Notes: generated by a model from the sequence alone, not told the origin. DNA of 9,578 nucleotides from Candidatus Solibacter sp. (GCA_017883345.1 JADGNT010000133.1:1-9578); one strand, 5' to 3'; shown: positions 1 to 5,996, numbered from the stretch's first letter. Made by a program: numbers and translations.

Positions 1-1191
1 CTGGTCGCCAAGTTCATGGATCAGAACATCCAGGTGCAGAAGAAGAACGCGGACATGACCTCCAATTTCCTCAACGACGAAATGAAGCAGGCCAAGGAAA
101 GAATGGACACGCTGGAACAGGGGGTCATGAAGTTCAAGTTGGAGAATATGGGCCGCCTGCCGGAGCAGTTCCAGGCCAACGTGGCACAGTTGAATTCCAA
201 TCAGATGATGGTGAGCCAGGCCAACGAAGCGATCAGCCGCCTGCAGCAGCAGAAACTCCAGCTCGAAACCCAGATCCAGAACAACAACACCAACGTCAAC
301 TACTACAATTCCATTCTCGAGGAGCAGACCACTGTGGGCGGGCAGGCGCAGGTCCGCAACGAGAGGCTCAACCAGCTCAATCAGAAAATCATGAACTTGC
401 AGTCGGATATCGCCGCGCTTCAGGAGCAGTTGACCGCCAACCATCCCGCCATCAGGAAGGCCCAGGCGAGCCTGGCGAATCTGGAGAAACAGCGCCAGGA
501 AGCCGAAAAGGAAGACCTGGAAAGACAGGGCGCCGCCCCGGCGGCCGGCCCGGTGATCAAACGGTCTACCAACCAGCAGGCATTTAAGGCGGTCCAGGAT
601 CTGGCCGCGTCCAACAACGTGCTGAAGACCGAAATGCAGAACCTGAACATCCAGATGGACGAAAAGCTCAAGCAGATCCAGGCACTGAACCAGGAGATCG
701 CCAAATACAACGCGCGCGTCGAAGGCAGCCCGCAACTGGAAGGACAGTACGTCGCCCTTACGCGCGACCTCTCGCTGGCCAAGCAGAGCTACGAAGATAT
801 GCACCGCAAGAGTGAACTCTCCGAAACCGCCAAGGATCTGGAAGAGCACAGGGGCGGTGAGAACCTGGAAGTGCTCGATCCGGCCAGCGACCCGCAGGCG
901 CCCTCCGAACCCAACCGCCCCCAGTGGGCGGCCATGGGCGCCGGAATCGGCCTGATGCTCGGCATCGTGCTGGCCGGCGCCAAGGAGATGAAAAATACCT
1001 CCCTGAAGAATTTGAAGGACGTCCGCGCCTATACCAATCTGCCCGTGCTGAGCAGCATCCCGCTGCTGGAAAACGCGCTGCTGGTGCGCCGTAAGCGGCG
1101 TCTTTTGTGGCTGGCATGGTCCAGCGCGATTATTTTCGGCTCCATCGCGATGAGCGCTGCGGCTTACTACTACTACTACGGCCACGCATAG
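1..1191 (+). CDS. Exopolysaccharide chain-length determinant (Wzz/GumC-type), 5' truncated
   Basis: This is an inner-membrane polysaccharide co-polymerase that sets the chain length of an exported polysaccharide and acts as membrane adaptor for the downstream tyrosine kinase. The frame is open from the first base (visible protein starts LVAKFMDQN), so the N-terminal membrane segment and Wzz domain lie outside the window; the Met codon at 16 is internal. Of about 396 visible residues, roughly 15-275 are a Gln/Asn/Glu-rich periplasmic coiled coil. A GNVR-like segment follows (LEGQYVALTRDLSLAKQSYE, about 246-265), then the usual Pro-rich stretch ending EPNRP and a membrane segment at about 309-326. 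A short basic loop (RRKRR) leads to a further hydrophobic segment at about 368-388. The protein ends in five consecutive tyrosines and GHA, which is unusual for this family. The kinase gene begins 42 nt downstream, and the pair is probably cotranscribed. Family call is secure; the polysaccharide is unknown. Confidence 0.92.
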   Translation: MVAKFMDQNIQVQKKNADMTSNFLNDEMKQAKERMDTLEQGVMKFKLENMGRLPEQFQANVAQLNSNQMMVSQANEAISRLQQQKLQLETQIQNNNTNVNYYNSILEEQTTVGGQAQVRNERLNQLNQKIMNLQSDIAALQEQLTANHPAIRKAQASLANLEKQRQEAEKEDLERQGAAPAAGPVIKRSTNQQAFKAVQDLAASNNVLKTEMQNLNIQMDEKLKQIQALNQEIAKYNARVEGSPQLEGQYVALTRDLSLAKQSYEDMHRKSELSETAKDLEEHRGGENLEVLDPASDPQAPSEPNRPQWAAMGAGIGLMLGIVLAGAKEMKNTSLKNLKDVRAYTNLPVLSSIPLLENALLVRRKRRLLWLAWSSAIIFGSIAMSAAAYYYYYGHA

Positions 1192-1222
1192 ACATGACCG
1201 GAATCGCCAAACGCGCCACGCA

Positions 1223-1228
1223 GGGGAG
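1223..1228 (+). promoter_or_regulatory. Ribosome binding site of the BY-kinase gene
   Basis: GGGGAG lies five bases before the ATG at 1234 and fixes that start. No promoter is evident in the 42-nt gap after the chain-length gene, consistent with cotranscription. Confidence 0.7.
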
Positions 1229-1233
1229 AATTC

Positions 1234-2130
1234 ATGAGTAGAGTACACGATGCATTGAGGCGGGCGGAAATGGGCGGCATGATGCCTCCCGAAGAGCCGC
1301 CGGTAGATCCCGCCGAAGTAGTCCAGGTCAACCCGGATCTTCGTCCGCCCGACGGACCGGTGCATGGCGACACGGGAGCCGGCCCGATGGGTCCGCTGCG
1401 GCTCAATATCCACCCCGGCATGCTCACCGAGGTCCAGGTAGTGCCCTTCTCGCCCGCCCCGGAATCGCACCTGCTCGATCTCAGCAACTCGCACGACACA
1501 CCGGCCGAGGAGTTCCGCACGCTGCGCACCCGGCTGAACCACCTGCAGTCGCTACAACCGCTGCACACCATCGTGGTGACGAGTCCCTCGCCGGCCGAAG
1601 GCAAAACGTTTACCGCCGTGAACCTCGCCCTGGCCCAATGCCACCTGGCGGAGAGTTCGGTCCTGCTTGGCGATTTCGATTTGCGGCGCCCCATCGTCCA
1701 CAACCTTTTTCAGATCGACCGCGCTCCGGGACTGAGCGATTTCCTCACCGGCCAATGCACTTTCGTTCAGGCCATCCGGCGGGTGGAAGCCATGAATCTC
1801 TATCTGCTGCCCGCCGGAACGCCGGTCAAGAACCCGCTCGAACTGCTCAACATGCGACAGGCGAAGCTGCTCTTCGAGGAACTCCCGCGCAGCTTCAACT
1901 GGTCTGTCTTCGATACCCCGCCGCTGTTGTTCTCGGCCGATGCCAACCTGCTTTCCACCATGGCGGATGGCACGATCCTGGTGGTCAAGATCGGCTCCAC
2001 GACCTTCGACAACGTCACCCGCGCCATGCAGTCTCTGTGCGAGAACAACGTCCTGGGCATCGTCGCCAACGGCGCCCGCGCTTCCGAGCTCTATAGCAAG
2101 TACACCTACTACTACTCCAAGGCCGAATGA
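1234..2130 (+). CDS. CpsD/CapB-type bacterial tyrosine kinase (BY-kinase)
   Basis: This cytoplasmic P-loop tyrosine kinase autophosphorylates a C-terminal tyrosine cluster and regulates polysaccharide polymerisation together with its membrane adaptor, here the preceding gene. The start MSRVHDALRRAE matches the N-terminal motif common in this family. Residues 13-85 are a Pro/Gly-rich, probably disordered linker. The Walker A motif is at 117-125 (SPSPAEGKT, Lys124). Walker A' is at 145-152 (LGDFDLRR, Asp147 and Asp149). Walker B is at 225-230 (VFDTPP, Asp227). The tail holds Tyr287, 290, 292, 293 and 294. At 298 aa it has the length of a stand-alone kinase domain, so kinase and adaptor are split as in Gram-positive CapA/CapB, although the adaptor is of the long coiled-coil type. 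GGGGAG at 1223-1228, five bases before the ATG, supports the start. All motifs look intact, so activity is expected. Confidence 0.93.
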   Translation: MSRVHDALRRAEMGGMMPPEEPPVDPAEVVQVNPDLRPPDGPVHGDTGAGPMGPLRLNIHPGMLTEVQVVPFSPAPESHLLDLSNSHDTPAEEFRTLRTRLNHLQSLQPLHTIVVTSPSPAEGKTFTAVNLALAQCHLAESSVLLGDFDLRRPIVHNLFQIDRAPGLSDFLTGQCTFVQAIRRVEAMNLYLLPAGTPVKNPLELLNMRQAKLLFEELPRSFNWSVFDTPPLLFSADANLLSTMADGTILVVKIGSTTFDNVTRAMQSLCENNVLGIVANGARASELYSKYTYYYSKAE

Positions 2131-2145
2131 CCGGACGGAGAACCG

Positions 2146-2206
2146 GTTCCGGAACCGGGGACAGGGCTCCGGAACCGGAAGACACGGCTTCGGACCCGGG
2201 GACTGA
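2146..2206 (+). repeat. Three degenerate ~20-bp direct repeats
   Basis: Three head-to-tail copies are visible: GTTCCGGAACCGGGGACAGG at 2146-2165, GCTCCGGAACCGGAAGACAC at 2166-2185, and GCTTCGGACCCGGGGACTGA starting at 2187. The third copy runs directly into the left arm of the palindrome at 2195-2271. The array begins 16 nt after the kinase stop codon and is non-coding. It may be the remains of repeated partial copies of the palindromic element's end. Confidence 0.55.
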
Positions 2207-2271
2207 CAGGACTGCCAGCGAATTTCCGGCAAAGTCAGCCAGAAATTCATGGCAGTCTTGTCAGTCCCGGG
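2195..2271. repeat. Long imperfect palindrome (REP/MITE-like)
   Basis: The left arm (2195-2230) and right arm (2238-2271) are nearly perfect inverted copies: GGGACTGACAGGACTGCCA on the left is mirrored by TGGCAGTCTTGTCAGTCCC on the right, followed inward by GAATTTC/GAAATTC and GGC/GCC around a 7-nt loop. Only a few mismatches and one-base bulges interrupt the stem. There is no T-run on either side, so it is not a canonical intrinsic terminator, though the RNA hairpin could still block or stabilise transcripts. Size and form recall the dispersed palindromes mobilised by RAYT (REP-associated) transposases. No transposase is in the window, so that origin is inference. Confidence 0.75.
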
Positions 2272-2287
2272 AGGCCTCCCTCGGGGC

Positions 2288-2293
2288 TACAAT
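2288..2293 (+). promoter_or_regulatory. Probable -10 element of the peptidyl-prolyl isomerase gene
   Basis: TACAAT matches the sigma-70 -10 consensus at five of six positions and ends 14 nt before the ATG at 2308. No convincing -35 sits at the normal spacing, because that position falls next to the palindrome. Transcription would start around 2300, leaving a leader of about 8 nt with no Shine-Dalgarno sequence. Confidence 0.45.
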
Positions 2294-2307
2294 ATAAGCT
2301 CACGCCA

Positions 2308-3333
2308 ATGAAGCGCATTCTTGTTGTCCTTGCCGCGGGTATCGCCGCGCTCTTTCTGGCTTCGTGCAAGCACTCGCCGCCAGCTAATGTCGCGGCCGAG
2401 GTGAACGGGCACGCCATCACCACCGCCGAACTGGATAAGACTTATCAATCCAACGCCCAACAGGCCGAAGGAGCGACCGAAGACCAGATCATGGCGCAGA
2501 AGATCGATCTGCTCTCCAGCATGATTATCCAGGAGATCATGCTGCAGCGCGCCGAGAAACTGGGACTGGCGGCGGTGGATGCCGACGTGGAGGGTGAAAT
2601 CTCCAAAATGCGCGCACCCTACACCAAGGAGGAGTTCGAAAAACAGCTCTCGGCGCAGCACATGACGCTCAACGATTTGAAGGCCAAGATGCGCAGCAAG
2701 TTGACGGTGGACAAGTTGGTGAACAAGGAAATCACGTCCAAGATCACCATCACGGACGGCGATATCTCGAGTTTCTACAACGCCAACAAAGCCAGTTTCA
2801 ACCCGCCGGAGCCGACCATTCACATGGCGCAGATTCTGGTGACGCCGTTCCCCGACCCGAATGTGCGCAATCTCAAAAACAGCAAGGCGCAGAACGAGAA
2901 GGAGGCGAAGGCCAAGATCGAAGGAATCGCCGCCCAATTGCGGCAGGGCGTGGATTTCGGCACGCTGGCACAGAACTACTCGGAAGATCCGCAATCGGTG
3001 ACCAATGGCGGCGATATGGGTTTCGTGCGCGAGAGCGATCTCGACCGGGTCAACCCGGAGTTGCGCAAGATGGTGATTTCGCTGCCGCAGGGCGGCGTCT
3101 CGCCGGTCATCCCCACCCCGGAAGGCTTCCGCATCCTGAAGGTGATCACCCGGGAACCGGCCGGCCAGCGCGAATTGAACGACCCGCGGGTGCAGCAGAA
3201 TATCCGCGACATGCTGCTCAACAGCAAAGACCAGATGCTGCGCGCAGCCTACTACGAGACCGCCCGCAACGGCGCCAAGATCGAGAATTACCTGGCGCGG
3301 AGCGTGCTGGAGAACGCGGGGAAAGCAAAGTAG
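2308..3333 (+). CDS. Lipoprotein peptidyl-prolyl cis-trans isomerase (SurA/PrsA/EpsD type)
   Basis: This is a parvulin-type foldase predicted to act outside the cytoplasm, helping exported proteins fold. Residues 1-20 form a lipoprotein signal peptide with lipobox LASC (17-20), so Cys20 would be lipidated. A SurA-N-like helical domain covers about 27-165 (AEVNGHAITTAELD start). A parvulin domain covers about 169-283, with HMAQILV, FGTLAQNYSEDP, NGGDMGFV and the closing EGFRILKV all visible. A helical tail follows to residue 341, a normal family length. EpsD-family isomerases occur in exosortase-linked exopolysaccharide loci beside chain-length and tyrosine-kinase genes, so the neighbours suggest a related role. 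However, the repeat-filled gap and separate promoter mean it need not be in the same operon. No Shine-Dalgarno precedes the ATG, but the signal peptide supports the start. The family is certain; the EpsD role is inferred. Confidence 0.9.
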   Translation: MKRILVVLAAGIAALFLASCKHSPPANVAAEVNGHAITTAELDKTYQSNAQQAEGATEDQIMAQKIDLLSSMIIQEIMLQRAEKLGLAAVDADVEGEISKMRAPYTKEEFEKQLSAQHMTLNDLKAKMRSKLTVDKLVNKEITSKITITDGDISSFYNANKASFNPPEPTIHMAQILVTPFPDPNVRNLKNSKAQNEKEAKAKIEGIAAQLRQGVDFGTLAQNYSEDPQSVTNGGDMGFVRESDLDRVNPELRKMVISLPQGGVSPVIPTPEGFRILKVITREPAGQRELNDPRVQQNIRDMLLNSKDQMLRAAYYETARNGAKIENYLARSVLENAGKAK

Positions 3334-3346
3334 AGTTCAACCGCCT

Positions 3347-3400
3347 GGAAGAATGCCCCCAAGAAAGGGGGCATGGCAGCCTGAAAGGCTACGCTACGGT
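3347..3400 (+). repeat. 54-bp two-hairpin repeat, copy 1
   Basis: This copy matches 7767-7820 at 51 of 54 positions and in the same orientation. It contains a perfect 8-bp hairpin (ATGCCCCC 3353-3360 with GGGGGCAT 3367-3374, loop AAGAAA). A smaller hairpin follows (AGCC/GGCT, 3378-3390), and the element ends TACGCTACGGT. It lies between the convergent isomerase and methyltransferase genes and could act as a shared transcript-end structure. The lack of a T-run argues against a simple intrinsic terminator. A dispersed REP-like element is the best description. Confidence 0.8.
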
Positions 3401-3428
3401 GCTGCGACGAAGAATCAACGAGTTGCCA

Positions 3429-3977
3429 CTACTTCGTGTGGCCGATTTCGTAGACAAAGATGGTGTGTTCCACCTTGCCGACCTTGACCTGAATCATCTC
3501 CGTGGGTTTCCACCCGCGGATAGGGAATTCATTGGAGACTACGCGAGCGCCGATCTTGAGATGCTTTTCCAGGTTGGGGCGTAGACGGTCGTTGGAGTTG
3601 GTGAGGAACCACATGGTGACCACGTCCGCCGGGCTCAGGTCCACGCGCAAGGCGCTGCCTTCCACGATGCTGACGCGGTCGGCCAGTCCGAGGCTCTGGA
3701 TGCGCTCACGAGCTTTGCGGACCAGGTCGGGCATCAGTTCGACGCCGACGGCCCGCGCGCCGAATTTCTGCGCCGCGGCGATGACTACCCGGCCATCGCC
3801 GCTTCCCAGGTCGTAAACCATATCGCCGGGTTTGACACGGCCGGCCTCCAGCATTCGATCCACCAGAAATTGCGGTGTGGGGATGGCGGGCCCCAGATTC
3901 TCCGCGGCCCCGAACTTCTGGGCGGCCGCGGGAAGCGCGGCCGACGCGATGACGAACGCAGTAAGCAGAACCCGCAT
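3429..3977 (-). CDS. Exported class I SAM-dependent methyltransferase (FAM173/ATPSC-KMT-like)
   Basis: This 182-aa Rossmann-fold methyltransferase has SAM-binding motif I at 54-63 (VYDLGSGDGR) and an acidic residue ending strand 2 (Glu80, GVELMP). The layout DLGSGDGR, a strand-2 Glu, then a strand-4 region (ADVVTMWFL, 117-125) and SNEFPIRGW (148-156) resembles the FAM173 family, whose eukaryotic members methylate lysine in ATP synthase c-subunits. The substrate here is unknown. Residues 1-20 form a clean signal peptide (MRVLLTAFVIASAALPAAAQ, cleavage after AAA or AAQ), which is odd because SAM is made in the cytoplasm. The start lies only 3 nt after the upstream stop codon and has no strong Shine-Dalgarno, so translation is probably by coupling or reinitiation. 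The alternative Met42 would remove the signal peptide but keep motif I. Fold certain; subfamily moderately so; export inferred. Confidence 0.85.
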   Translation of the reverse strand: MRVLLTAFVIASAALPAAAQKFGAAENLGPAIPTPQFLVDRMLEAGRVKPGDMVYDLGSGDGRVVIAAAQKFGARAVGVELMPDLVRKARERIQSLGLADRVSIVEGSALRVDLSPADVVTMWFLTNSNDRLRPNLEKHLKIGARVVSNEFPIRGWKPTEMIQVKVGKVEHTIFVYEIGHTK

Positions 3978-3980
3978 ATC

Positions 3981-5270
3981 TTATCTGACGGGCGCACCAG
4001 CGCTTGCGGTTGCGGTCTTTCCGAACTTTAATTTTACGATACGGCCGATGATTTCGGTCCAGGCGAAAAAGAGGTCGCGGGGGCGGCTGATGGTGAACTC
4101 GGCGCCCTTGAGCGTTTTGACGACCGATCCGATGGCATCGCGCCACGGATTGACCTGCGGATTCAGGTTGTAGTTCATGTAGAAGACCGGGAACTTCAGA
4201 TCGCCGACCTCCTTGAAGGATTCCTGCGGCAAGCCGCCCTCGACGGCAACTTTCGGACCGGCGATGATCACGGCGTCGGGCTGCTCCTTGCCGTCCTTGA
4301 TCTCCTGGGTGATGAAACTGGTCAGGAATTCGGCATCGCCGTGCTTCTGAGCCAGCCGTTTGAGATCGACCGTGCCGAGGTTGAGCGAGTGGAGCGCCTC
4401 GCCCAGCGCGGGGAAGTCGATCTGCGCGGCCGATTCCTGGCGGTAGATGACGCGCTGCTCCTGCATGTTGAAGGCGACGATGGAGAACCTGGTGATCCGC
4501 GGCTCCCGCGCCATGTTGCGCAGGATGGAAATCAGGGCGCGCGTATCGAGGGGCTGGAGCGTGGCGGAGAGCGAGTCCTGCGGCGCGAAGTTGACCATCA
4601 CTTTGATGTTGAGCGGGTCCGCCTGGGTTTCGCGTGCTACCACCGGGGGTTCCTGCCTGAAGGGTTCGGTGTCGGCCGGTTGCACGGCGCTAGCCGGAAT
4701 GTCGAGCGCGATCTGCTTATCCTTCGTGGGCAGCGAGGCTTCGCTGTCCCAGTTGAAGGAGCAGACACGCTCGCCGCGGTCGCGCATCAGCCAATCGATA
4801 TGGTACTTGCCTTCGCCCACATCGAAGGTTCCGGAGAGCATGGCACTGCCGCCGGCGTCGCTCTCGATCATGGGCACATTCCAGCGCTGCGAGAAATAGA
4901 CCGCATCGTCGGGCTTTTGATCGGGGGCCACACGGAAAACCATGGTGAGCTGGTTATCGCTGCCGGCCAGGTCCTTGAGGGGAATGCTGACATCGTAACC
5001 AGCGTGAAACTTGAGGTCGAAACCGAGTACCGGTTTGATGGGGGTCACGGTGCAGGGAACGTCCTTGCGAACTTCCCTGGCTTCCAGAATCGCCGCGTCG
5101 GAGGTGAAGAGCCTCACCGCGCCGCCGGGCCCGGATGCCGGCATCAGAACCTGGGCGGAAAGACAGGTGCTGGTTACCATCCACACACAGACGAGGATTT
5201 CCGCCCTGCTCGCCGGTCCGCTACGAGAGATCCATCTGGGTACCATCACCACACCGAGAAGCGCCTGCAT
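3981..5270 (-). CDS. Secreted protein of unrecognised family
   Basis: I do not recognise this 429-aa protein. The N terminus has a basic segment and a hydrophobic stretch (ILVCVWMVTSTCLSA, 25-39) followed by AQ, consistent with a secretory signal peptide. The second Met (residue 9, base 5246) gives a more typical signal length and may be the true start; neither start has a strong Shine-Dalgarno. Residues about 50-195 look all-beta. After a Pro-rich linker (196-218), residues about 219-410 alternate strands and helices (NIKVMVNFA, RFSIVAFNMQ, PDAVIIAGP, FPVFYMNYN). This is compatible with a von Willebrand A-like or Rossmann-like fold, but no clear MIDAS motif is visible. It is the first gene of a two-gene operon with the methyltransferase. 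Coding status is well supported by length, signal peptide and tight spacing; function is unknown. Confidence 0.85.
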   Translation of the reverse strand: MQALLGVVMVPRWISRSGPASRAEILVCVWMVTSTCLSAQVLMPASGPGGAVRLFTSDAAILEAREVRKDVPCTVTPIKPVLGFDLKFHAGYDVSIPLKDLAGSDNQLTMVFRVAPDQKPDDAVYFSQRWNVPMIESDAGGSAMLSGTFDVGEGKYHIDWLMRDRGERVCSFNWDSEASLPTKDKQIALDIPASAVQPADTEPFRQEPPVVARETQADPLNIKVMVNFAPQDSLSATLQPLDTRALISILRNMAREPRITRFSIVAFNMQEQRVIYRQESAAQIDFPALGEALHSLNLGTVDLKRLAQKHGDAEFLTSFITQEIKDGKEQPDAVIIAGPKVAVEGGLPQESFKEVGDLKFPVFYMNYNLNPQVNPWRDAIGSVVKTLKGAEFTISRPRDLFFAWTEIIGRIVKLKFGKTATASAGAPVR

Positions 5271-5308
5271 CCACAGTGTTCCGATAACACGGTAACGCTG
5301 ATAACGTA

Positions 5309-5337
5309 ATTATGCCGCAAATTATTGCGGTTGTAAC
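5309..5337 (-). promoter_or_regulatory. Probable promoter of the secreted-protein/methyltransferase operon
   Basis: Read on the minus strand, GTTACA (5332-5337, four of six matches to the -35 consensus) and CATAAT (5309-5314, five of six matches to the -10) are separated by exactly 17 nt. The predicted start near 5302 gives a leader of about 32 nt to the ATG at 5270, or 56 nt to the ATG at 5246. This is the best-scoring promoter seen by eye upstream of the operon. Confidence 0.5.
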
Positions 5338-5350
5338 GTCCAAAACGTTA
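5315..5350. promoter_or_regulatory. Two adjacent palindromes, candidate operators
   Basis: CCGCAAATTATTGCGG (5315-5330) has 6-bp arms around ATTA and fills the -35/-10 spacer of the predicted minus-strand promoter. TAACGT-N5-ACGTTA (5334-5350) overlaps the -35 side. Further TAAC motifs occur at 5285, 5293 and 5302. The arrangement looks like binding sites for a dimeric regulator. No regulator gene is present in the window to pair with them. Confidence 0.45.
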
Positions 5351-5423
5351 GTGGTTCGCAAAAAAACTGTTGCACAAGGTAAATATGGTCTGCTTCAGCC
5401 CAACGGGATATACCTTGTTCGGC

Positions 5424-5546
5424 ATGGATCGCACGAAAAAGCAGGACGAGGATACTCCCAACACCAATGGACTCTCTGGGTTGCCAGGCACCCGGGCGGA
5501 GTGGCGCTGGGAAGAGTCTCTCCAGTTGTGGCGGCGCGCGCGCTAG
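5424..5546 (+). CDS. Possible small protein of 40 aa (doubtful)
   Basis: This short plus-strand ORF starts ATG (MDRTKKQDEDTPNTNGLSGL) and ends EWRWEESLQLWRRAR, a hydrophilic, charged peptide with three closely spaced tryptophans. Its stop overlaps that of the convergent 137-aa gene in the palindrome CTAG (5543-5546). No Shine-Dalgarno is visible, but TATACC at 5409-5414 could be a -10 giving a nearly leaderless message, as suggested for two other genes here. The composition is protein-like, but at this length chance cannot be excluded. It matches no family I recognise. Confidence 0.3.
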   Translation: MDRTKKQDEDTPNTNGLSGLPGTRAEWRWEESLQLWRRAR

Positions 5547-5956
5547 ACCACAGCCGGGCGGCGTTTCACGCGATAGCGCGAGACGTATGCCGCGCCCTCG
5601 GGGGCGGGCTCCTTTTGAAGGTCCGACTGGATCTCGTCCAGCATGCCGATGGCGTGGATACAGTCCGGCGGGAAGCCGTAAGCCTGGACGGCGCGGCGCA
5701 CTTCATCCAGGCGGTCTTGGTAGGCGGGGAATTCCACCAGGGTAATCGATTCGGTCCGGTCGCGGCCATCGGCGTAATGGTAAACCAGGGCAGCGTCGTG
5801 ATAGATCTGCGGGTTGATCGGGAAACTCACCAGGGCCAGCGCCTCAAGCAGCGATTCCAGGCAGTGCGGTTCCAGGTGAATCGAGACGGAAACCAAGGCT
5901 CCCTCGGCAGTCGAAAGCGAAGGAGTAACCGGCAATATTTTGGGCCAGACGCTCAT
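5543..5956 (-). CDS. Conserved-looking hypothetical protein, 137 aa
   Basis: I do not recognise the family. The protein (MSVWPKILPV...) is cytoplasmic in character, with no signal peptide or membrane segment. It shows alternating beta and helical segments, such as LVSVSIHLE (21-29), AALVYHYADGRDRTESITLVEF (55-76) and a helix at 79-93 (YQDRLDEVRRAVQAY). The C terminus is basic (SRYRVKRRPAVV). The start at 5956 is chosen over the upstream ATG at 5998 because GGAGG stands five bases before it (plus-strand 5962-5966) and because an intrinsic terminator lies just upstream of 5998. The gene is preceded by a long leader and runs convergently into the small ORF at 5424-5546. Coding is supported by the strong ribosome site and sensible composition; function is unknown. 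Confidence 0.75.
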   Translation of the reverse strand: MSVWPKILPVTPSLSTAEGALVSVSIHLEPHCLESLLEALALVSFPINPQIYHDAALVYHYADGRDRTESITLVEFPAYQDRLDEVRRAVQAYGFPPDCIHAIGMLDEIQSDLQKEPAPEGAAYVSRYRVKRRPAVV

Positions 5957-5961
5957 CAAAT

Positions 5962-5966
5962 CCTCC
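5962..5966 (-). promoter_or_regulatory. Shine-Dalgarno deciding the start of the 137-aa gene
   Basis: GGAGG on the minus strand, five bases before the ATG at 5956, selects this start over the longer option at 5998. Confidence 0.75.
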
Positions 5967-5996
5967 AGCATCCGGCGATGGGCCCGTAGCGCAAAC

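Noticed and set aside
1552..2250. 232-codon minus-strand ORF opposite the tyrosine kinase
   Set aside because: It lies antisense to a gene with intact kinase motifs, shows no domain and has the Arg/Gly/His-rich composition typical of shadow frames in GC-rich DNA.
2287..2994. 235-codon minus-strand ORF opposite the isomerase
   Set aside because: The plus frame encodes a clear lipoprotein parvulin. The antisense product is His/Arg-rich with no recognisable family or signal.
3750..3930. Repeated peptide AAAQKFGA in the methyltransferase (residues 17-24 and 68-75)
   Set aside because: The underlying codons differ and one copy is at the signal peptide end while the other is a helix after motif I; probably coincidence.
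4341..5309. 322-codon plus-strand ORF opposite the secreted protein
   Set aside because: The minus frame has a signal peptide, operon spacing and a promoter. The plus frame is His/Gly/Arg-rich and reads as a mirror of it.
5312..5989. 225-codon plus-strand ORF across the 137-aa gene and its downstream gap
   Set aside because: Its first half covers the non-coding promoter region and its second half is antisense to a gene with a strong ribosome site.
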